Assembly (NCBI GenBank): GCA_046590575.1
Contig: JBKJUS010000205.1
Coordinates: 1 to 60,452 of the forward strand
From: DATLNF01 sp046590575
Lineage (GTDB): Bacteria; Actinomycetota; Actinomycetes; BP-191
Length of the DNA: 60,452 nt
Direction: 5' to 3'
A program made the translations under genes and the position numbers. Shown in pieces: positions 7,098 to 15,380 of the stretch (position 1 is its first letter; every line of letters starts with the position of its first letter). The notes under the pieces were generated by a model. That model did no database searches, had not been told where the DNA came from, and saw nothing but the letters and a program-made list of their open reading frames with translations.

Positions 7098-7856
7098 TCA
7101 CCGGGTCGTACGGCGCTCGATCCGCTTGTCCGCACCGCTGACGGGCACGACGCGTTGCACGAAGATGCCCGGGGTGTGCACCTCGGCGGGGTCGAGTGCA
7201 CCCGGTTCGACGAGCTCTTCCACTTCGGCGATGGTGATGCGCCCGGCGGCGGCGCACAGGGGGTTGAAGTTGCGGGCCGACATCCGGTAGACGAGGTTGC
7301 CCTGGCGGTCGCCCTTCCAGGCTCGGACCAGCGCGAAGTCGGTGGTGATCGACTCCTCGAGGACGTAGTCGTGGTCGCCGAACCGCCGGGTCTCCTTCGC
7401 CGGGCTCGACAGGGCGATGCCGCCGCTGCCGTCGTAGCGCCACGGCAATCCGCCATCGGCCACCTGGGTGCCCACTCCCGCCGGCGTGAAGAAGGCCGGG
7501 ATGCCGGCGCCGCCGGCGCGCAGCCGCTCGGCGAGCGTGCCCTGCGGGGTGAGCTCGACCTCGAGCTCACCGGAGAGGAACTGCCGCTCGAACTCCTTGT
7601 TCTCCCCGACGTAGCTCGACGTCATCCGGCGCAGCCGTTTGGCGAACAGCAGGACGCCGAGACCCCAGTCGTCGACCCCGCAGTTGTTGGACACGACGGA
7701 CAGGTCATCGACGCCGGCGGCGAGGAGCGCACCGATCAGGACGTCGGGGATGCCGCAGAGCCCGAAGCCGCCGACTGCCAGGCTGGCTCCGGAGGGAATG
7801 TCCGCGACTGCCTCCGCCGGATCCCGCACTACCTTGTCTATGCCGCTCCCGCTCAT
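7098..7856 (-). CDS. scoA: 3-oxoacid CoA-transferase, subunit A
   Basis: A 252-residue alpha subunit. The glycine-rich CoA-binding segment is at residues 26-41 (LAVGGFGLCGIPDVLI), followed by VSNNCGVDDWGLGVLL, SSYVGENKEFERQFLSGELE and ELTPQGTLAERLRAGGAGIP, all standard for the family. It pairs with scoB to transfer CoA to short 3-oxo acids, letting the cell use ketone-type acids. Usually scoA and scoB are adjacent and coupled. Here the downstream gene on the same strand is the D-x-G-A peptide gene, 78 bases beyond the stop, and scoB lies 3.4 kb away. A divergent promoter region (7857-7951) is shared with the hydrolase gene and contains a small hairpin CGCTT-CGAA-AAGCG at 7886-7899. Confidence 0.93.
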   Translation of the reverse strand: MSGSGIDKVVRDPAEAVADIPSGASLAVGGFGLCGIPDVLIGALLAAGVDDLSVVSNNCGVDDWGLGVLLFAKRLRRMTSSYVGENKEFERQFLSGELEVELTPQGTLAERLRAGGAGIPAFFTPAGVGTQVADGGLPWRYDGSGGIALSSPAKETRRFGDHDYVLEESITTDFALVRAWKGDRQGNLVYRMSARNFNPLCAAAGRITIAEVEELVEPGALDPAEVHTPGIFVQRVVPVSGADKRIERRTTR

Positions 7857-7951
7857 GTCGCCGACCCTAACCGAGTCGTCGTCCCCGCTTCGAAAAGCGA
7901 CCCGGTCGTTCTTGCGTCGGGTGGGCGAGGTGCGGCTGGCATGCTGCGTTC

Positions 7952-8860
7952 ATGGACAAGCTACGTACCCCGGAGGGCCGCTTCGCTGATCTGCCGGGGT
8001 GGCAACTCCCACCGCGGTACGCCGATGTCGACGACAGTGAGAGTGCCACGCTGCGAATGCACTACGTCGACGAAGGACCACGCGACGGTCAGGTCATCGT
8101 GCTGCTGCACGGCGAGCCGTCGTGGGCCTACCTGCACCGACACATGGTCGGAGTGCTCGTCGAGGCCGGGCTGCGGGTCATCGTGCCGGACCACGTCGGC
8201 TTCGGGCGCTCGGACAAGCCGGCCCAGGTCGAGGACCACACGTACGCCCGTCATGTCGAGTGGACGCGTGCGCTGCTGCTGGACGTGCTGGACCTGCAGG
8301 ACGTGACCCTCTTCGGGCAGGACTGGGGTGGGCTGATCGGCCTGCGTCTGGTCGGCGAGCATCCCGAGCGTTTCGCGCGCGTCGTGGCCGCCAACACGGC
8401 GCTGCTCACCGGAGACCAGACGATGCCCGACCTGTGGTGGCGTTTCCACGACTTCGTCGCGCGTACACCGGAGCTCCCCGTGGGGTTCCTCGTCGCCTCG
8501 GGCTGCACCGTCCCGATGTCGGACGAGGTGCGTGCGGCGTACGACGCGCCGTTCCCCGACGCGTCCTACCAAGCCGGTGCCAGGGCGATGCCCCAGATCC
8601 TGCCGAAGTCGCCCGACGACGTCGCAGCACCGGCTTGCCGCGCGGCCTGGGAGTCACTCGGCCGGTTCGAGCGGCCGTTTCTCACCGTGTTCGGTGACTC
8701 CGACCCGATCACCCGTGGCGCCGACCGGGTGCTGCAGGCGCACGTGCCGGGAGCAGCAGGTCAGCCCCACGCCACGATCGTCGACGCAGGGCACTTCCTG
8801 CAGGAAACCCACGGCCCGGAACTGGCCCGGGTCATCGCCGACTTCGTCGCGGCGACCTAG
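7952..8860 (+). CDS. Haloalkane dehalogenase-like alpha/beta hydrolase
   Basis: A 302-residue alpha/beta hydrolase. LLHGEPSWAYLHRHM (51-65) supplies the oxyanion HGE loop. The nucleophile elbow LFGQDWGGLIGLR has Asp124 followed by Trp125, the typical halide-binding Trp of haloalkane dehalogenases. A further acid is in FGDSDP (248-252) and His281 is in GHFLQE. An Asp nucleophile, not Ser, followed by Trp separates it from ordinary esterases. The HGEPSW form points to HLD subfamily I (DhlA/DhmA type). It would hydrolyse a carbon-halogen bond; the natural substrate is unknown. It is divergent from scoA, and its end is 16 bases from the convergent TIGR03089 gene. Confidence 0.87.
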   Translation: MDKLRTPEGRFADLPGWQLPPRYADVDDSESATLRMHYVDEGPRDGQVIVLLHGEPSWAYLHRHMVGVLVEAGLRVIVPDHVGFGRSDKPAQVEDHTYARHVEWTRALLLDVLDLQDVTLFGQDWGGLIGLRLVGEHPERFARVVAANTALLTGDQTMPDLWWRFHDFVARTPELPVGFLVASGCTVPMSDEVRAAYDAPFPDASYQAGARAMPQILPKSPDDVAAPACRAAWESLGRFERPFLTVFGDSDPITRGADRVLQAHVPGAAGQPHATIVDAGHFLQETHGPELARVIADFVAAT

Positions 8861-8875
8861 CTCGACCGCGGCCGG

Positions 8876-9664
8876 CTAACGGCGGAGCGGGGCGAGGAGG
8901 GCTGCGGCCGCGGCGGGCAGCGCGGCGACGTGGTCGTCGGTGGCGAGTACGACGGAGACGTGTTCTTCCTCGATCCGTCGAGGTAGGGCAGGAATCGACA
9001 GGGCGCCACAGATCAGCACCGCGGATCCGCGAAGCAGCGGGCCGAGGCCGCAGGCGACGAGACCGGCCCGGGTCCAGGGGTCGTGCAGCACGAGCGCCCG
9101 GTCGCCCGCCTCGACCGGGCAGGCGTGCGCTGCGGCGAGCAGGTCGTTCGCACCGAACTGCTCGCCGTCATCTACTGCTGCGGGACTTGACGCGACCAGG
9201 CCAGGCGTGAAGTGGTCGCCGTGGACCGGCACCTCGACCGCGAAGTCGAGGACGCCTGGGGGTGCGGCGACCAGCCGGCCGGCGAGCGGACGTAGCGACA
9301 GTGCGACGACCTCTGTCCCGCGGTGCCTGGCGGTGCTGGCCAGCGAAGCCTCCGGGATGAAGGCGACGGCGGAAGGTGGCAGCACCGATCCTGGCTCGAG
9401 CGCGACCACGCAAGCACCGGCGAGCCACGTGGCCAGGTGCACCACGGTTGTCTGCCAGTGGAGTGGCAGCGCGACAGCGACCCGGTCGCCGGGCTGCACA
9501 TCGAGGGAGTCGCGCAGCATGTTGGCCGTCTTGGCCACCCAGTTGGCGGTGGTCGCGACAGAAAGCTCGACCCGCTCCCCGGTGGCGTCGTCGTACCACG
9601 TGAGGAGCGGACGGCTCGGGTCGCGCGCGAACGCGTCGGCGATCGCTGCGGGCAACGTCGTCAT
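8876..9664 (-). CDS. TIGR03089 family protein (truncated AMP-binding-like)
   Basis: A 262-residue protein matching the actinobacterial TIGR03089 family, which looks like the first part of an acyl-CoA synthetase without the adenylating core. Marks are FARDPSRPLLTWYDDATGER, LSVATTANWVAKTANML and VQPGDRVAVALPLHWQTTVV. The P-loop (SSGTTG-type) motif of active AMP-forming enzymes is absent, so it is probably not an active ligase. Its ATG overlaps the stop of the LCP gene upstream (ATGA, 9661-9664), so the two are translationally coupled. From memory, Rv3268 next to Rv3267 (lcp1) in M. tuberculosis has the same pairing. The function is not known. Confidence 0.8.
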   Translation of the reverse strand: MTTLPAAIADAFARDPSRPLLTWYDDATGERVELSVATTANWVAKTANMLRDSLDVQPGDRVAVALPLHWQTTVVHLATWLAGACVVALEPGSVLPPSAVAFIPEASLASTARHRGTEVVALSLRPLAGRLVAAPPGVLDFAVEVPVHGDHFTPGLVASSPAAVDDGEQFGANDLLAAAHACPVEAGDRALVLHDPWTRAGLVACGLGPLLRGSAVLICGALSIPALPRRIEEEHVSVVLATDDHVAALPAAAAALLAPLRR

Positions 9665-11127
9665 GCGCAGGCATCCTCTGCTGCTGTGCGGGTCTCGAAC
9701 GGCGCCGGCGCGATCCCGGGGCGCGGCGCCTGGGTTGCCACGGTCACTGGAGTGACGCCGGTGTAGTCGCTGCCGATGACGACCTCGACGACGGAGCCGA
9801 GCGTCGCGTCGACCTGCATCCGCGAGCCGGGCAGCGCTGCCGCCACCGTGCGGGCTGAGTCAGCGCGTTCGACGCCGTGTCGCACCACCGTCTCGGCGTA
9901 CGTCGACGCGTCGGCATCGCCGACCCCGCGGACCCGGAAGCCCGCTTTGCCGAGGGCCTCCGCTGCCCTGCGGGCAAGCCCTGGGGTGCCGGCACCGTTG
10001 AGCACGCGTACCCGGATGCCGGTCGGCGCCACGGTCAGCGGCGGCGCGCCCACGTCGGGCGGTCGAGCGCCCGGGATGGGTCCGTCGTCGCGCAGCGCCC
10101 GCCATAGTGCGGCACCCGCGACGTCGTCGAGGATCACCCCGCGTCGGCCGTTGCGGCGCCCTTCGGGCGAGTCGACTGGCGCTGTGATGAAGGTGACCCG
10201 CGCGGGGTCGAGTCCGCGGAGGTTCTCGGCCAGTGCGCGCAGGGTGTCAAGGCCGAGGCGGTCGTCGAGACGGACGGCGGCAGTGACAGTTTTGAGGAAG
10301 TTGTTGAGCCGCGGCAGGTTCAGCAGCACCTCCAGGCTCAGCGCCTTGCGCAGCATCGCGGCGAGGAACTGCTGCTGCCGGTCGATCCGCCCGAAGTCCG
10401 ACCGGCTGTCGATCGAGCGGGTCCGTACGAAGGCCAGCGCCTGCGTGCCGCGTAGGGTCTGCTTGCCGGCGGGCAGGTCAAGTCCGGCCTTGCTGTCGCG
10501 CGCGGGTCGCGGGAGGCACACCTCCACGCCGTCGAGCGCCTCGACGACATCGAGAAATCCGCCGAAGTTGATCTCGATGTAGTGGTCGATGCGGATCCCG
10601 GTCAGCTCTTCGACGGTGGCCCGCGCGACGAGCGCTCCGGCATCACGGTCGGGACCGCGACCGTAGGCGGAGTTGATCTTCGCGGTGCCGTGGCCGGGAA
10701 TGTCGACGACGGCATCTCGCGGAAAGCTGACGAGGACCGACTTGGACCGGTCGGCGGCGAGGTGCAGCAAGATGATGGTGTCCGACCGCCGGCCGCCGCC
10801 GTCATCCTCGGTGGCAAAGCGGGCGAGCTCCTCGGCAGACAGTCCTTCGCGGGTGTCGCTGCCGAGCAGGAGCAGGTTGAGCGCCTTGCCGGGTGCGGGA
10901 TCCGGGCGCGCCGACTGGCCCGGTGCGGGGGCATCGGGCAGGCTCACCCGGCCGATCCGTCGGTCCAGCCAGTAGGCGTAGCCAGCCAGGCTGACGCTCG
11001 CCAGCACGATCGACGCAGCGGTGCCGACGGCGACCCACGACAGCCACCGGGCGACTCGTTGTTTCGGCGTACGACGGGGCTCGGCCGCGCCAGGGGCGCC
11101 GTCGGGGCCGGGAACGGCCGTCGTCAC
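9661..11127 (-). CDS. LytR-CpsA-Psr (LCP) family ligase with LytR_C domain
   Basis: A 488-residue envelope enzyme with a short cytoplasmic N-terminus and one membrane segment (about 33-53, VAVGTAASIVLASVSLAGYA). The LCP domain (about 85-245) has SDTIILLHLA, VSFPRDAVVDIPGHG, KINSAYGRGPD and the Arg-rich FVRTRSIDSRSDFGRIDRQQ. A C-terminal LytR_C domain (about 370-460, IRVRVLNGAGTPGLARRAAE) follows. LCP enzymes transfer polyprenyl-phosphate-linked glycopolymers to peptidoglycan; mycobacterial Lcp1 does this with arabinogalactan. It lies one base downstream of another LCP gene (TGA, C, GTG) and is coupled to the TIGR03089 gene. The two LCP genes look like an old tandem duplication. Confidence 0.92.
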   Translation of the reverse strand: MTTAVPGPDGAPGAAEPRRTPKQRVARWLSWVAVGTAASIVLASVSLAGYAYWLDRRIGRVSLPDAPAPGQSARPDPAPGKALNLLLLGSDTREGLSAEELARFATEDDGGGRRSDTIILLHLAADRSKSVLVSFPRDAVVDIPGHGTAKINSAYGRGPDRDAGALVARATVEELTGIRIDHYIEINFGGFLDVVEALDGVEVCLPRPARDSKAGLDLPAGKQTLRGTQALAFVRTRSIDSRSDFGRIDRQQQFLAAMLRKALSLEVLLNLPRLNNFLKTVTAAVRLDDRLGLDTLRALAENLRGLDPARVTFITAPVDSPEGRRNGRRGVILDDVAGAALWRALRDDGPIPGARPPDVGAPPLTVAPTGIRVRVLNGAGTPGLARRAAEALGKAGFRVRGVGDADASTYAETVVRHGVERADSARTVAAALPGSRMQVDATLGSVVEVVIGSDYTGVTPVTVATQAPRPGIAPAPFETRTAAEDACA

Positions 11128-11128
11128 G

Positions 11129-12595
11129 TCATTCGGCGCAGGGGTCGTCGGCCGCCGTCTTCGGCGCGGTGGTCGGCGATGCGCCGCTCGGGCCGCGGGT
11201 TGCCGGCGCCGCCGAGATGGTCACCGGCTTCACCCCGGCGAAGTCGGTACCGACCACGACGACGATCGAACGGCCGAGCGAGTCGACGGGCACCAGCTTC
11301 GAGCCCGGTATGGCAGCGGCAACGGTGCGGGCCGAGTCGAGCCGGTCGGGGCCATAGCGAACCTCGGTGACGTCGTACGTCGACAGGTCGGCGTTGGTCA
11401 CCTCGCCGATGGCGAAGCGCTGTGCCCGCAGTGCGTCGGCGGCGTCACGCGCGAAGCCCTTCGTGCTGGTGCCGTTGAGCACGTCGACCCGGATGCGTGA
11501 GGGTGCGACGGTGAGCACCGGCGGGGCACTCGGCTTGACTGGCGGTTTGGCGTCGGTGTCGGGGAAGACGGTGTCGGTGCGAATCTTGGCGAACAGGTCT
11601 GCCGTCGCGGGCTCGTCGAGCAGCACGACCGACGCACCGCCGCGCTTGGCCAGCTTGTCGACCGGCACGGTCATGAACTGCACCTTCTGCGGGTCGAGGT
11701 CCTTGAGCCGGAAGGCGAGGGTCTTCAAGGTGTCGAAGCTGAGCTGGTCGTCCACCTGGATGGAGTCGGTGACGACCTTCAGGAAGCCGAGCAGGCGGTC
11801 CGGGCGCAGCAGCATGCCCTTGCTCGTCGAGCGCCGGAGCATCGCTCCGAGGAACTGCTGCTGCCGCTCGATCCGATCGATGTCACCGCGCGGCAGGCCG
11901 TGGCGCTGGCGGACGAAGGCGAGGGCCTGCGCGCCCTGCACCCGGCTGCGCCCGGCGGGCAGATCGATGCCGGACAGCCGCTCCTTCTGGGCCTTGGGCA
12001 GGCAGACGTCGACGCCGTCGAGCGCTTCGACCATGCGGAAGAAGCCGGTGAAGTTGACCTCGAGGTAGTGGTCGACGCGCACCTGGGTGAGCTGCTCGAT
12101 CGTGCTGATGGTCAGCGCCGGACCGCCCTGGGAGAAGGCGGTGTTGAGCTTGCGCTTGCCGACGCCGGGGATGTCGACGTAGGCATCCCGAGGGAAGGAC
12201 AGCAGCAAGGCCTTGTCCTGCTTGGCCGACAGGTGGATGAGGATCACCGTGTCGGAGCGCCGGCCAGGCTCGAAGGTTGTCGCCGCCTTTCGTAGCTCGG
12301 CCGGGCTGGCACCCTCTCGGGTGTCTGAGCCGACGAGCAGGAAGTTCTGGGAACGCCCGGAGGCCGCCGGACGGGCTTCATCGTTGCCAAAGAGCCCTGG
12401 GATACGCGTGATGTTGCCGTCGTAGTACCGGACGAAGAGAAAGCCGGCAGTGCTCGTGACGAGCACCGCGATCGACATGACCACAGCGGTCCAGGACAGG
12501 GCTCGGGCGATCCGGCGGGTCCGGTGCGGCCGACCGATCGGCCCCCGCGGGTTGAGCTCCGGCGGCAGCACGAGGCCGTGCGGGTTAGAGCTCAT
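11129..12595 (-). CDS. LytR-CpsA-Psr (LCP) family ligase with LytR_C domain, second copy
   Basis: It has the same layout as the downstream copy: a membrane segment near residues 33-55, an LCP domain with SDTVILIHLSAKQDKALLLS, FPRDAYVDIPGVGKRKLNTA and FVRQRHGLPRGDIDRIERQQ, and a LytR_C domain from about 370 (IRVDVLNGTSTKGFARDAA). From ATG 12595 it is 488 residues. A GTG at 12607 would add four, but GGAG lies upstream at a spacing that suits the ATG better. It starts the leftward operon that ends with the TIGR03089 gene and is divergent from rmlA. It probably attaches the polymer made by the rml/wbbL pathway to the cell wall. Which copy handles which polymer cannot be told. Confidence 0.9.
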   Translation of the reverse strand: MSSNPHGLVLPPELNPRGPIGRPHRTRRIARALSWTAVVMSIAVLVTSTAGFLFVRYYDGNITRIPGLFGNDEARPAASGRSQNFLLVGSDTREGASPAELRKAATTFEPGRRSDTVILIHLSAKQDKALLLSFPRDAYVDIPGVGKRKLNTAFSQGGPALTISTIEQLTQVRVDHYLEVNFTGFFRMVEALDGVDVCLPKAQKERLSGIDLPAGRSRVQGAQALAFVRQRHGLPRGDIDRIERQQQFLGAMLRRSTSKGMLLRPDRLLGFLKVVTDSIQVDDQLSFDTLKTLAFRLKDLDPQKVQFMTVPVDKLAKRGGASVVLLDEPATADLFAKIRTDTVFPDTDAKPPVKPSAPPVLTVAPSRIRVDVLNGTSTKGFARDAADALRAQRFAIGEVTNADLSTYDVTEVRYGPDRLDSARTVAAAIPGSKLVPVDSLGRSIVVVVGTDFAGVKPVTISAAPATRGPSGASPTTAPKTAADDPCAE

Positions 12596-12699
12596 TGAGC
12601 GGGGCACTCCGTCGTACGCCGATTGGTCGTGGTCCTTCAGGGTACCTGGCTGGACACGTCCTGGCGGGCAAGGCTGGGCTCGCTGCTAGCCTGCGGCGC

Positions 12700-13764
12700 A
12701 TGAAGGCCTTGGTGCTCGCCGGGGGCTCGGGCACCCGCCTGCGCCCCATCACCCACACGTCGGCCAAGCAGCTCGTTCCCGTGGCCAACAAGCCGATCCT
12801 CTACTACGGCCTCGAGGCGATCCGCGACGCCGGCGTGACCGATGTGGGCATCATCGTCGGCGAGACCGCGGCCGAGATCATGAACGAGGTGGGCGACGGT
12901 TCGGCGCTGGGCATCTCGGTCACCTACATCCCGCAGGACGAGCCGCGTGGCCTGGCCCATTGCGTGCTCATCGCTCGGGCCTTTCTCGGTGACGACGACT
13001 TCGTCATGTACCTCGGCGACAACTTCATCATCGGCGGCATCAGCGAGCTGGTGGCGGAGTTCCAGGCCTCGGAGGCCGATGCGCAGATCCTGCTGACCAA
13101 GGTGGGCAACCCGTCGCAATTCGGCGTCGCCGAGCTCGGTGCTGACGGGCGGGTGCAGACCCTCGTCGAGAAGCCCGCCGAGCCCAAGAGCGACCTGGCC
13201 CTCGTGGGCGTCTACATGTTCCGGCCCGCGATCCACGAGGCAGTCCGAGCGATCTCGCCGTCGACCCGTGGCGAGCTGGAAATCACCGACGCGATCCAGT
13301 GGCTGGTCGACCACGGACGCGACGTACGGCCGCACCTGGTCACCGGCTACTGGAAGGACACCGGCCGGCTGGAGGACATGCTCGAGTGCAACCGCAAGGT
13401 GCTGGAGTCGTTGGAGCCAGCGGTGCACGGCACCGTCGACGCCGAGTCGCGACTCGTTGGCCGAGTCGTCATTGAGGAAGGCGCGTCGATCGTGCGCTCG
13501 ACCGTGCGCGGGCCGGCGATCATCGGCCGGGACACGACGGTCACTGACACCTACATCGGTCCCTTTACCTCTGTCTACCACTCCTGCACCATCAGCAACA
13601 CCGAGATCGAGCACTCGATCGTGTTGGAGAGCAGCCGGATCTGCGACATCGCCCGGATCGAGGACTCCCTCATCGGCAAGGAGGTCGAACTCTCCCGCTC
13701 CACCGACCTCCCGCGGGCCTTGCGGCTGATGCTCGGTGACCACAGCCGGGTCGCCATCCCCTGA
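12700..13764 (+). CDS. rmlA: Glucose-1-phosphate thymidylyltransferase, long form
   Basis: It makes dTDP-glucose from dTTP and glucose-1-phosphate, the first step to dTDP-L-rhamnose. MKALVLAGGSGTRLRP opens the nucleotidyltransferase domain. YIPQDEPRGLAHCVLIA, MYLGDNFIIGGI, VEKPAEPKSDLALVGVYMF and GYWKDTGRLEDMLECN follow. At 354 residues it is the long form, with a left-handed beta-helix tail (about 245-354, many I/V-x-G repeats), as in StrD-like enzymes. I set the start at ATG 12700, where the conserved sequence begins; the longer frame to 12595 overlaps the divergent LCP gene. It begins the rightward dTDP-rhamnose block, but rmlB and rmlD come later, after intervening genes. Confidence 0.93.
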   Translation: MKALVLAGGSGTRLRPITHTSAKQLVPVANKPILYYGLEAIRDAGVTDVGIIVGETAAEIMNEVGDGSALGISVTYIPQDEPRGLAHCVLIARAFLGDDDFVMYLGDNFIIGGISELVAEFQASEADAQILLTKVGNPSQFGVAELGADGRVQTLVEKPAEPKSDLALVGVYMFRPAIHEAVRAISPSTRGELEITDAIQWLVDHGRDVRPHLVTGYWKDTGRLEDMLECNRKVLESLEPAVHGTVDAESRLVGRVVIEEGASIVRSTVRGPAIIGRDTTVTDTYIGPFTSVYHSCTISNTEIEHSIVLESSRICDIARIEDSLIGKEVELSRSTDLPRALRLMLGDHSRVAIP

Positions 13765-13827
13765 CGCGACGTTTGTCCGATTCGCAGTCGTTTTCGTCCA
13801 GGTCGGCAGGAATCCGACGCCGATCGG

Positions 13828-13856
13828 CGAAACGTTCCGCACATCACGCCGTTTCG
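13828..13856. repeat. Inverted repeat between rmlA and the secreted-protein pair
   Basis: CGAAACG (13828-13834) and CGTTTCG (13850-13856) form a 7-bp inverted repeat with a 15-base spacer. It is in the 169-bp gap after rmlA, upstream of the GTG at 13934. It could be an operator or a weak terminator; sequence alone does not decide. Confidence 0.35.
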
Positions 13857-13933
13857 GCCCGCCTGAGCCTCGGGAACGTGTCGGCCCCCCACCCAGTTGG
13901 CCCATCGGCCGCGCCCAGTTAAAGGAGCAGTTC

Positions 13934-14536
13934 GTGAAGATTCGCGCCGTAGTCCTGATTGGAGCGGTCGCGCTCGCGACGTTCGCCGGCAGCTCGCACG
14001 CTGAGGCCCCGTGCAACATCATCAAGGACGACAAGGGCGACGCCGAGGTTCTCACGAGCAGCGACGACGCGATCGACATCGTCTCGGCAGACCTCGCAGC
14101 GAACGGCAAGGAAGTCGCTGCCGTCATCCGCGTGGTGAAGTTGAAGAAGACGACTGAGCAGTCTCCGTTCGGCATCGCCCTCACGATTAGGTGGACCGCT
14201 CCGGGCTTCGACAAGCCGCTTTTCATGCGTGGTACGACGACTGTTGGCGGCGCTGACAAGTTGGCCTACGGCTACCAGGACGGCAACCGCCTCATCTCGC
14301 TGGGTGATGCGATCGGCATTTTCGACATGGATAAGAGTGAGCTGCGCATCTCGACGTTCACCAAGAACTTCGCTGCGCAGGCGAAGCTTGCCTCCGGCGA
14401 AAAGTTGACGGCAGTCGTCGCCGACGGTGCGGCGATCTACGGCTCCCCGGCCGCCGCGACCCTCAGCCTCACTGCGGACGACGCTGCCGCGAAGGCACCG
14501 GTTGTCGTCGGCACGGAGTCCTGCATTCTCAGGTAA
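13934..14536 (+). CDS. Secreted protein of unknown function, first of two paralogues
   Basis: A 200-residue protein with a signal peptide (VKIRAVVLIGAVALATFAG, cleavage after SSHAEA). The mature start CNIIKDDKGDAEVL is followed by AIDIVSADLAANGKEVAAVI and RVVKLKK. The same pattern (C-N, D-x-K-G-D-A, x-L/I-D-I-V-x-A-D, N-G-K, VIRV-x-KL) appears in the next gene, so the two are paralogues. A second Cys near the end (GTESCIL) could pair with the first. The start is GTG 13934 with GGAG (13924-13927) ahead; the frame runs open to 13736 but without a ribosome site. The GC content looks lower than in neighbouring genes. I recognise no enzyme motif. It probably folds as a beta-sandwich exported to the envelope. 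Confidence 0.75.
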   Translation: MKIRAVVLIGAVALATFAGSSHAEAPCNIIKDDKGDAEVLTSSDDAIDIVSADLAANGKEVAAVIRVVKLKKTTEQSPFGIALTIRWTAPGFDKPLFMRGTTTVGGADKLAYGYQDGNRLISLGDAIGIFDMDKSELRISTFTKNFAAQAKLASGEKLTAVVADGAAIYGSPAAATLSLTADDAAAKAPVVVGTESCILR

Positions 14537-14583
14537 GTCCTCTCGAGCCCGCCTCAAGCATCGCATCCTCTAGGGAGCCCCCC

Positions 14584-15228
14584 ATGCGCGTCCGCACCCT
14601 CGTCCTGCCCACGCTCTGCGTTGTCATTGCCGGGAGCGCGCTGAGCGCTGAGGCAGCGCCGAAGAAGAAGGCGAAGACCGTGCCGCCGTCCTGCAACCTG
14701 GTGCAGGACGCCAAGGGCGACGCGACGCAGTTCTACATCCTGGGCGAGGGCTCGGTGCCCAACGAGCCGGCGCTGGACATCGTCACCGCCGACATCGCCA
14801 GCAACGGCAAGCAGATGACGACGGTGATCCGCGTCGACAAGCTCGCCCGCAACAGCTCCGGCTCGCCGTACGGCAACATCTGGTACGTCTACTTCAACGT
14901 CGGCGGCGTCGAGTTCTTCACCCAGGCGCAGTCCCCGCTGACTGGGGATGTCTTCACCGTCGGCTACATCGCCGACACCGGTCTTCGGACCGCGCTGCCG
15001 GACAACACCGCGACCGGCGTCGTCGACATCGAGAAGAACGAGGTGCGGGTCACCTTCAACCTCGCCCAGCTGGCCACGCAGGCTCCGGCCAAGCCCGGGT
15101 CGAAGATCACAGGTCTCCGCGGCCTCACCAACCGCTCTGCGGTACGCGTCGTCCTGCAGTCGGACGAGGCGATCGGGGCTAAGTCCTACGTCGAGGGCTC
15201 GCCCTCTTGCGTGGCGGTCGGCAAGTAA
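14584..15228 (+). CDS. Secreted protein of unknown function, second of two paralogues
   Basis: A 214-residue protein with a signal peptide (MRVRTLVLPTLCVVIAGSAL, then SAEA and cleavage), followed by a Lys-rich stretch (PKKKAKT). The mature domain has CNLVQDAKGDATQF, LDIVTADIASNGKQMTTVIR and VDKLARN, then SGSPYGNIWYVYFNVGGVEF and a terminal Cys (GSPSCVAVGK). It is related to the protein encoded 47 bases upstream but more GC-rich and slightly longer. Two Cys at the ends of the domain suggest a disulfide. The pair sits between rmlA and rmlB and may be envelope proteins tied to the polysaccharide, but the sequence shows no catalytic site. Confidence 0.78.
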   Translation: MRVRTLVLPTLCVVIAGSALSAEAAPKKKAKTVPPSCNLVQDAKGDATQFYILGEGSVPNEPALDIVTADIASNGKQMTTVIRVDKLARNSSGSPYGNIWYVYFNVGGVEFFTQAQSPLTGDVFTVGYIADTGLRTALPDNTATGVVDIEKNEVRVTFNLAQLATQAPAKPGSKITGLRGLTNRSAVRVVLQSDEAIGAKSYVEGSPSCVAVGK

Positions 15229-15380
15229 GGCACCTGCCCGGCGTCGACCGTTGGGGCGGTGTTTCGCCGTACGGCGTCGGCCTGCGACGATGGGGCGAGT
15301 CGGAGAGCTGCGGTCTGGTGTGTCGTCAATGACACGTGAGACCGCGGGTCGGCAGGTGTCGAGCGAGAGGTCCGGCGTTG

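Noticed and set aside
6585..8306. A 573-codon plus-strand frame across the cupin, peptide and scoA genes
   Set aside because: It is the mirror of minus-strand genes with strong family matches. It has no ribosome site, no recognisable domain and a composition typical of antisense frames in GC-rich DNA.
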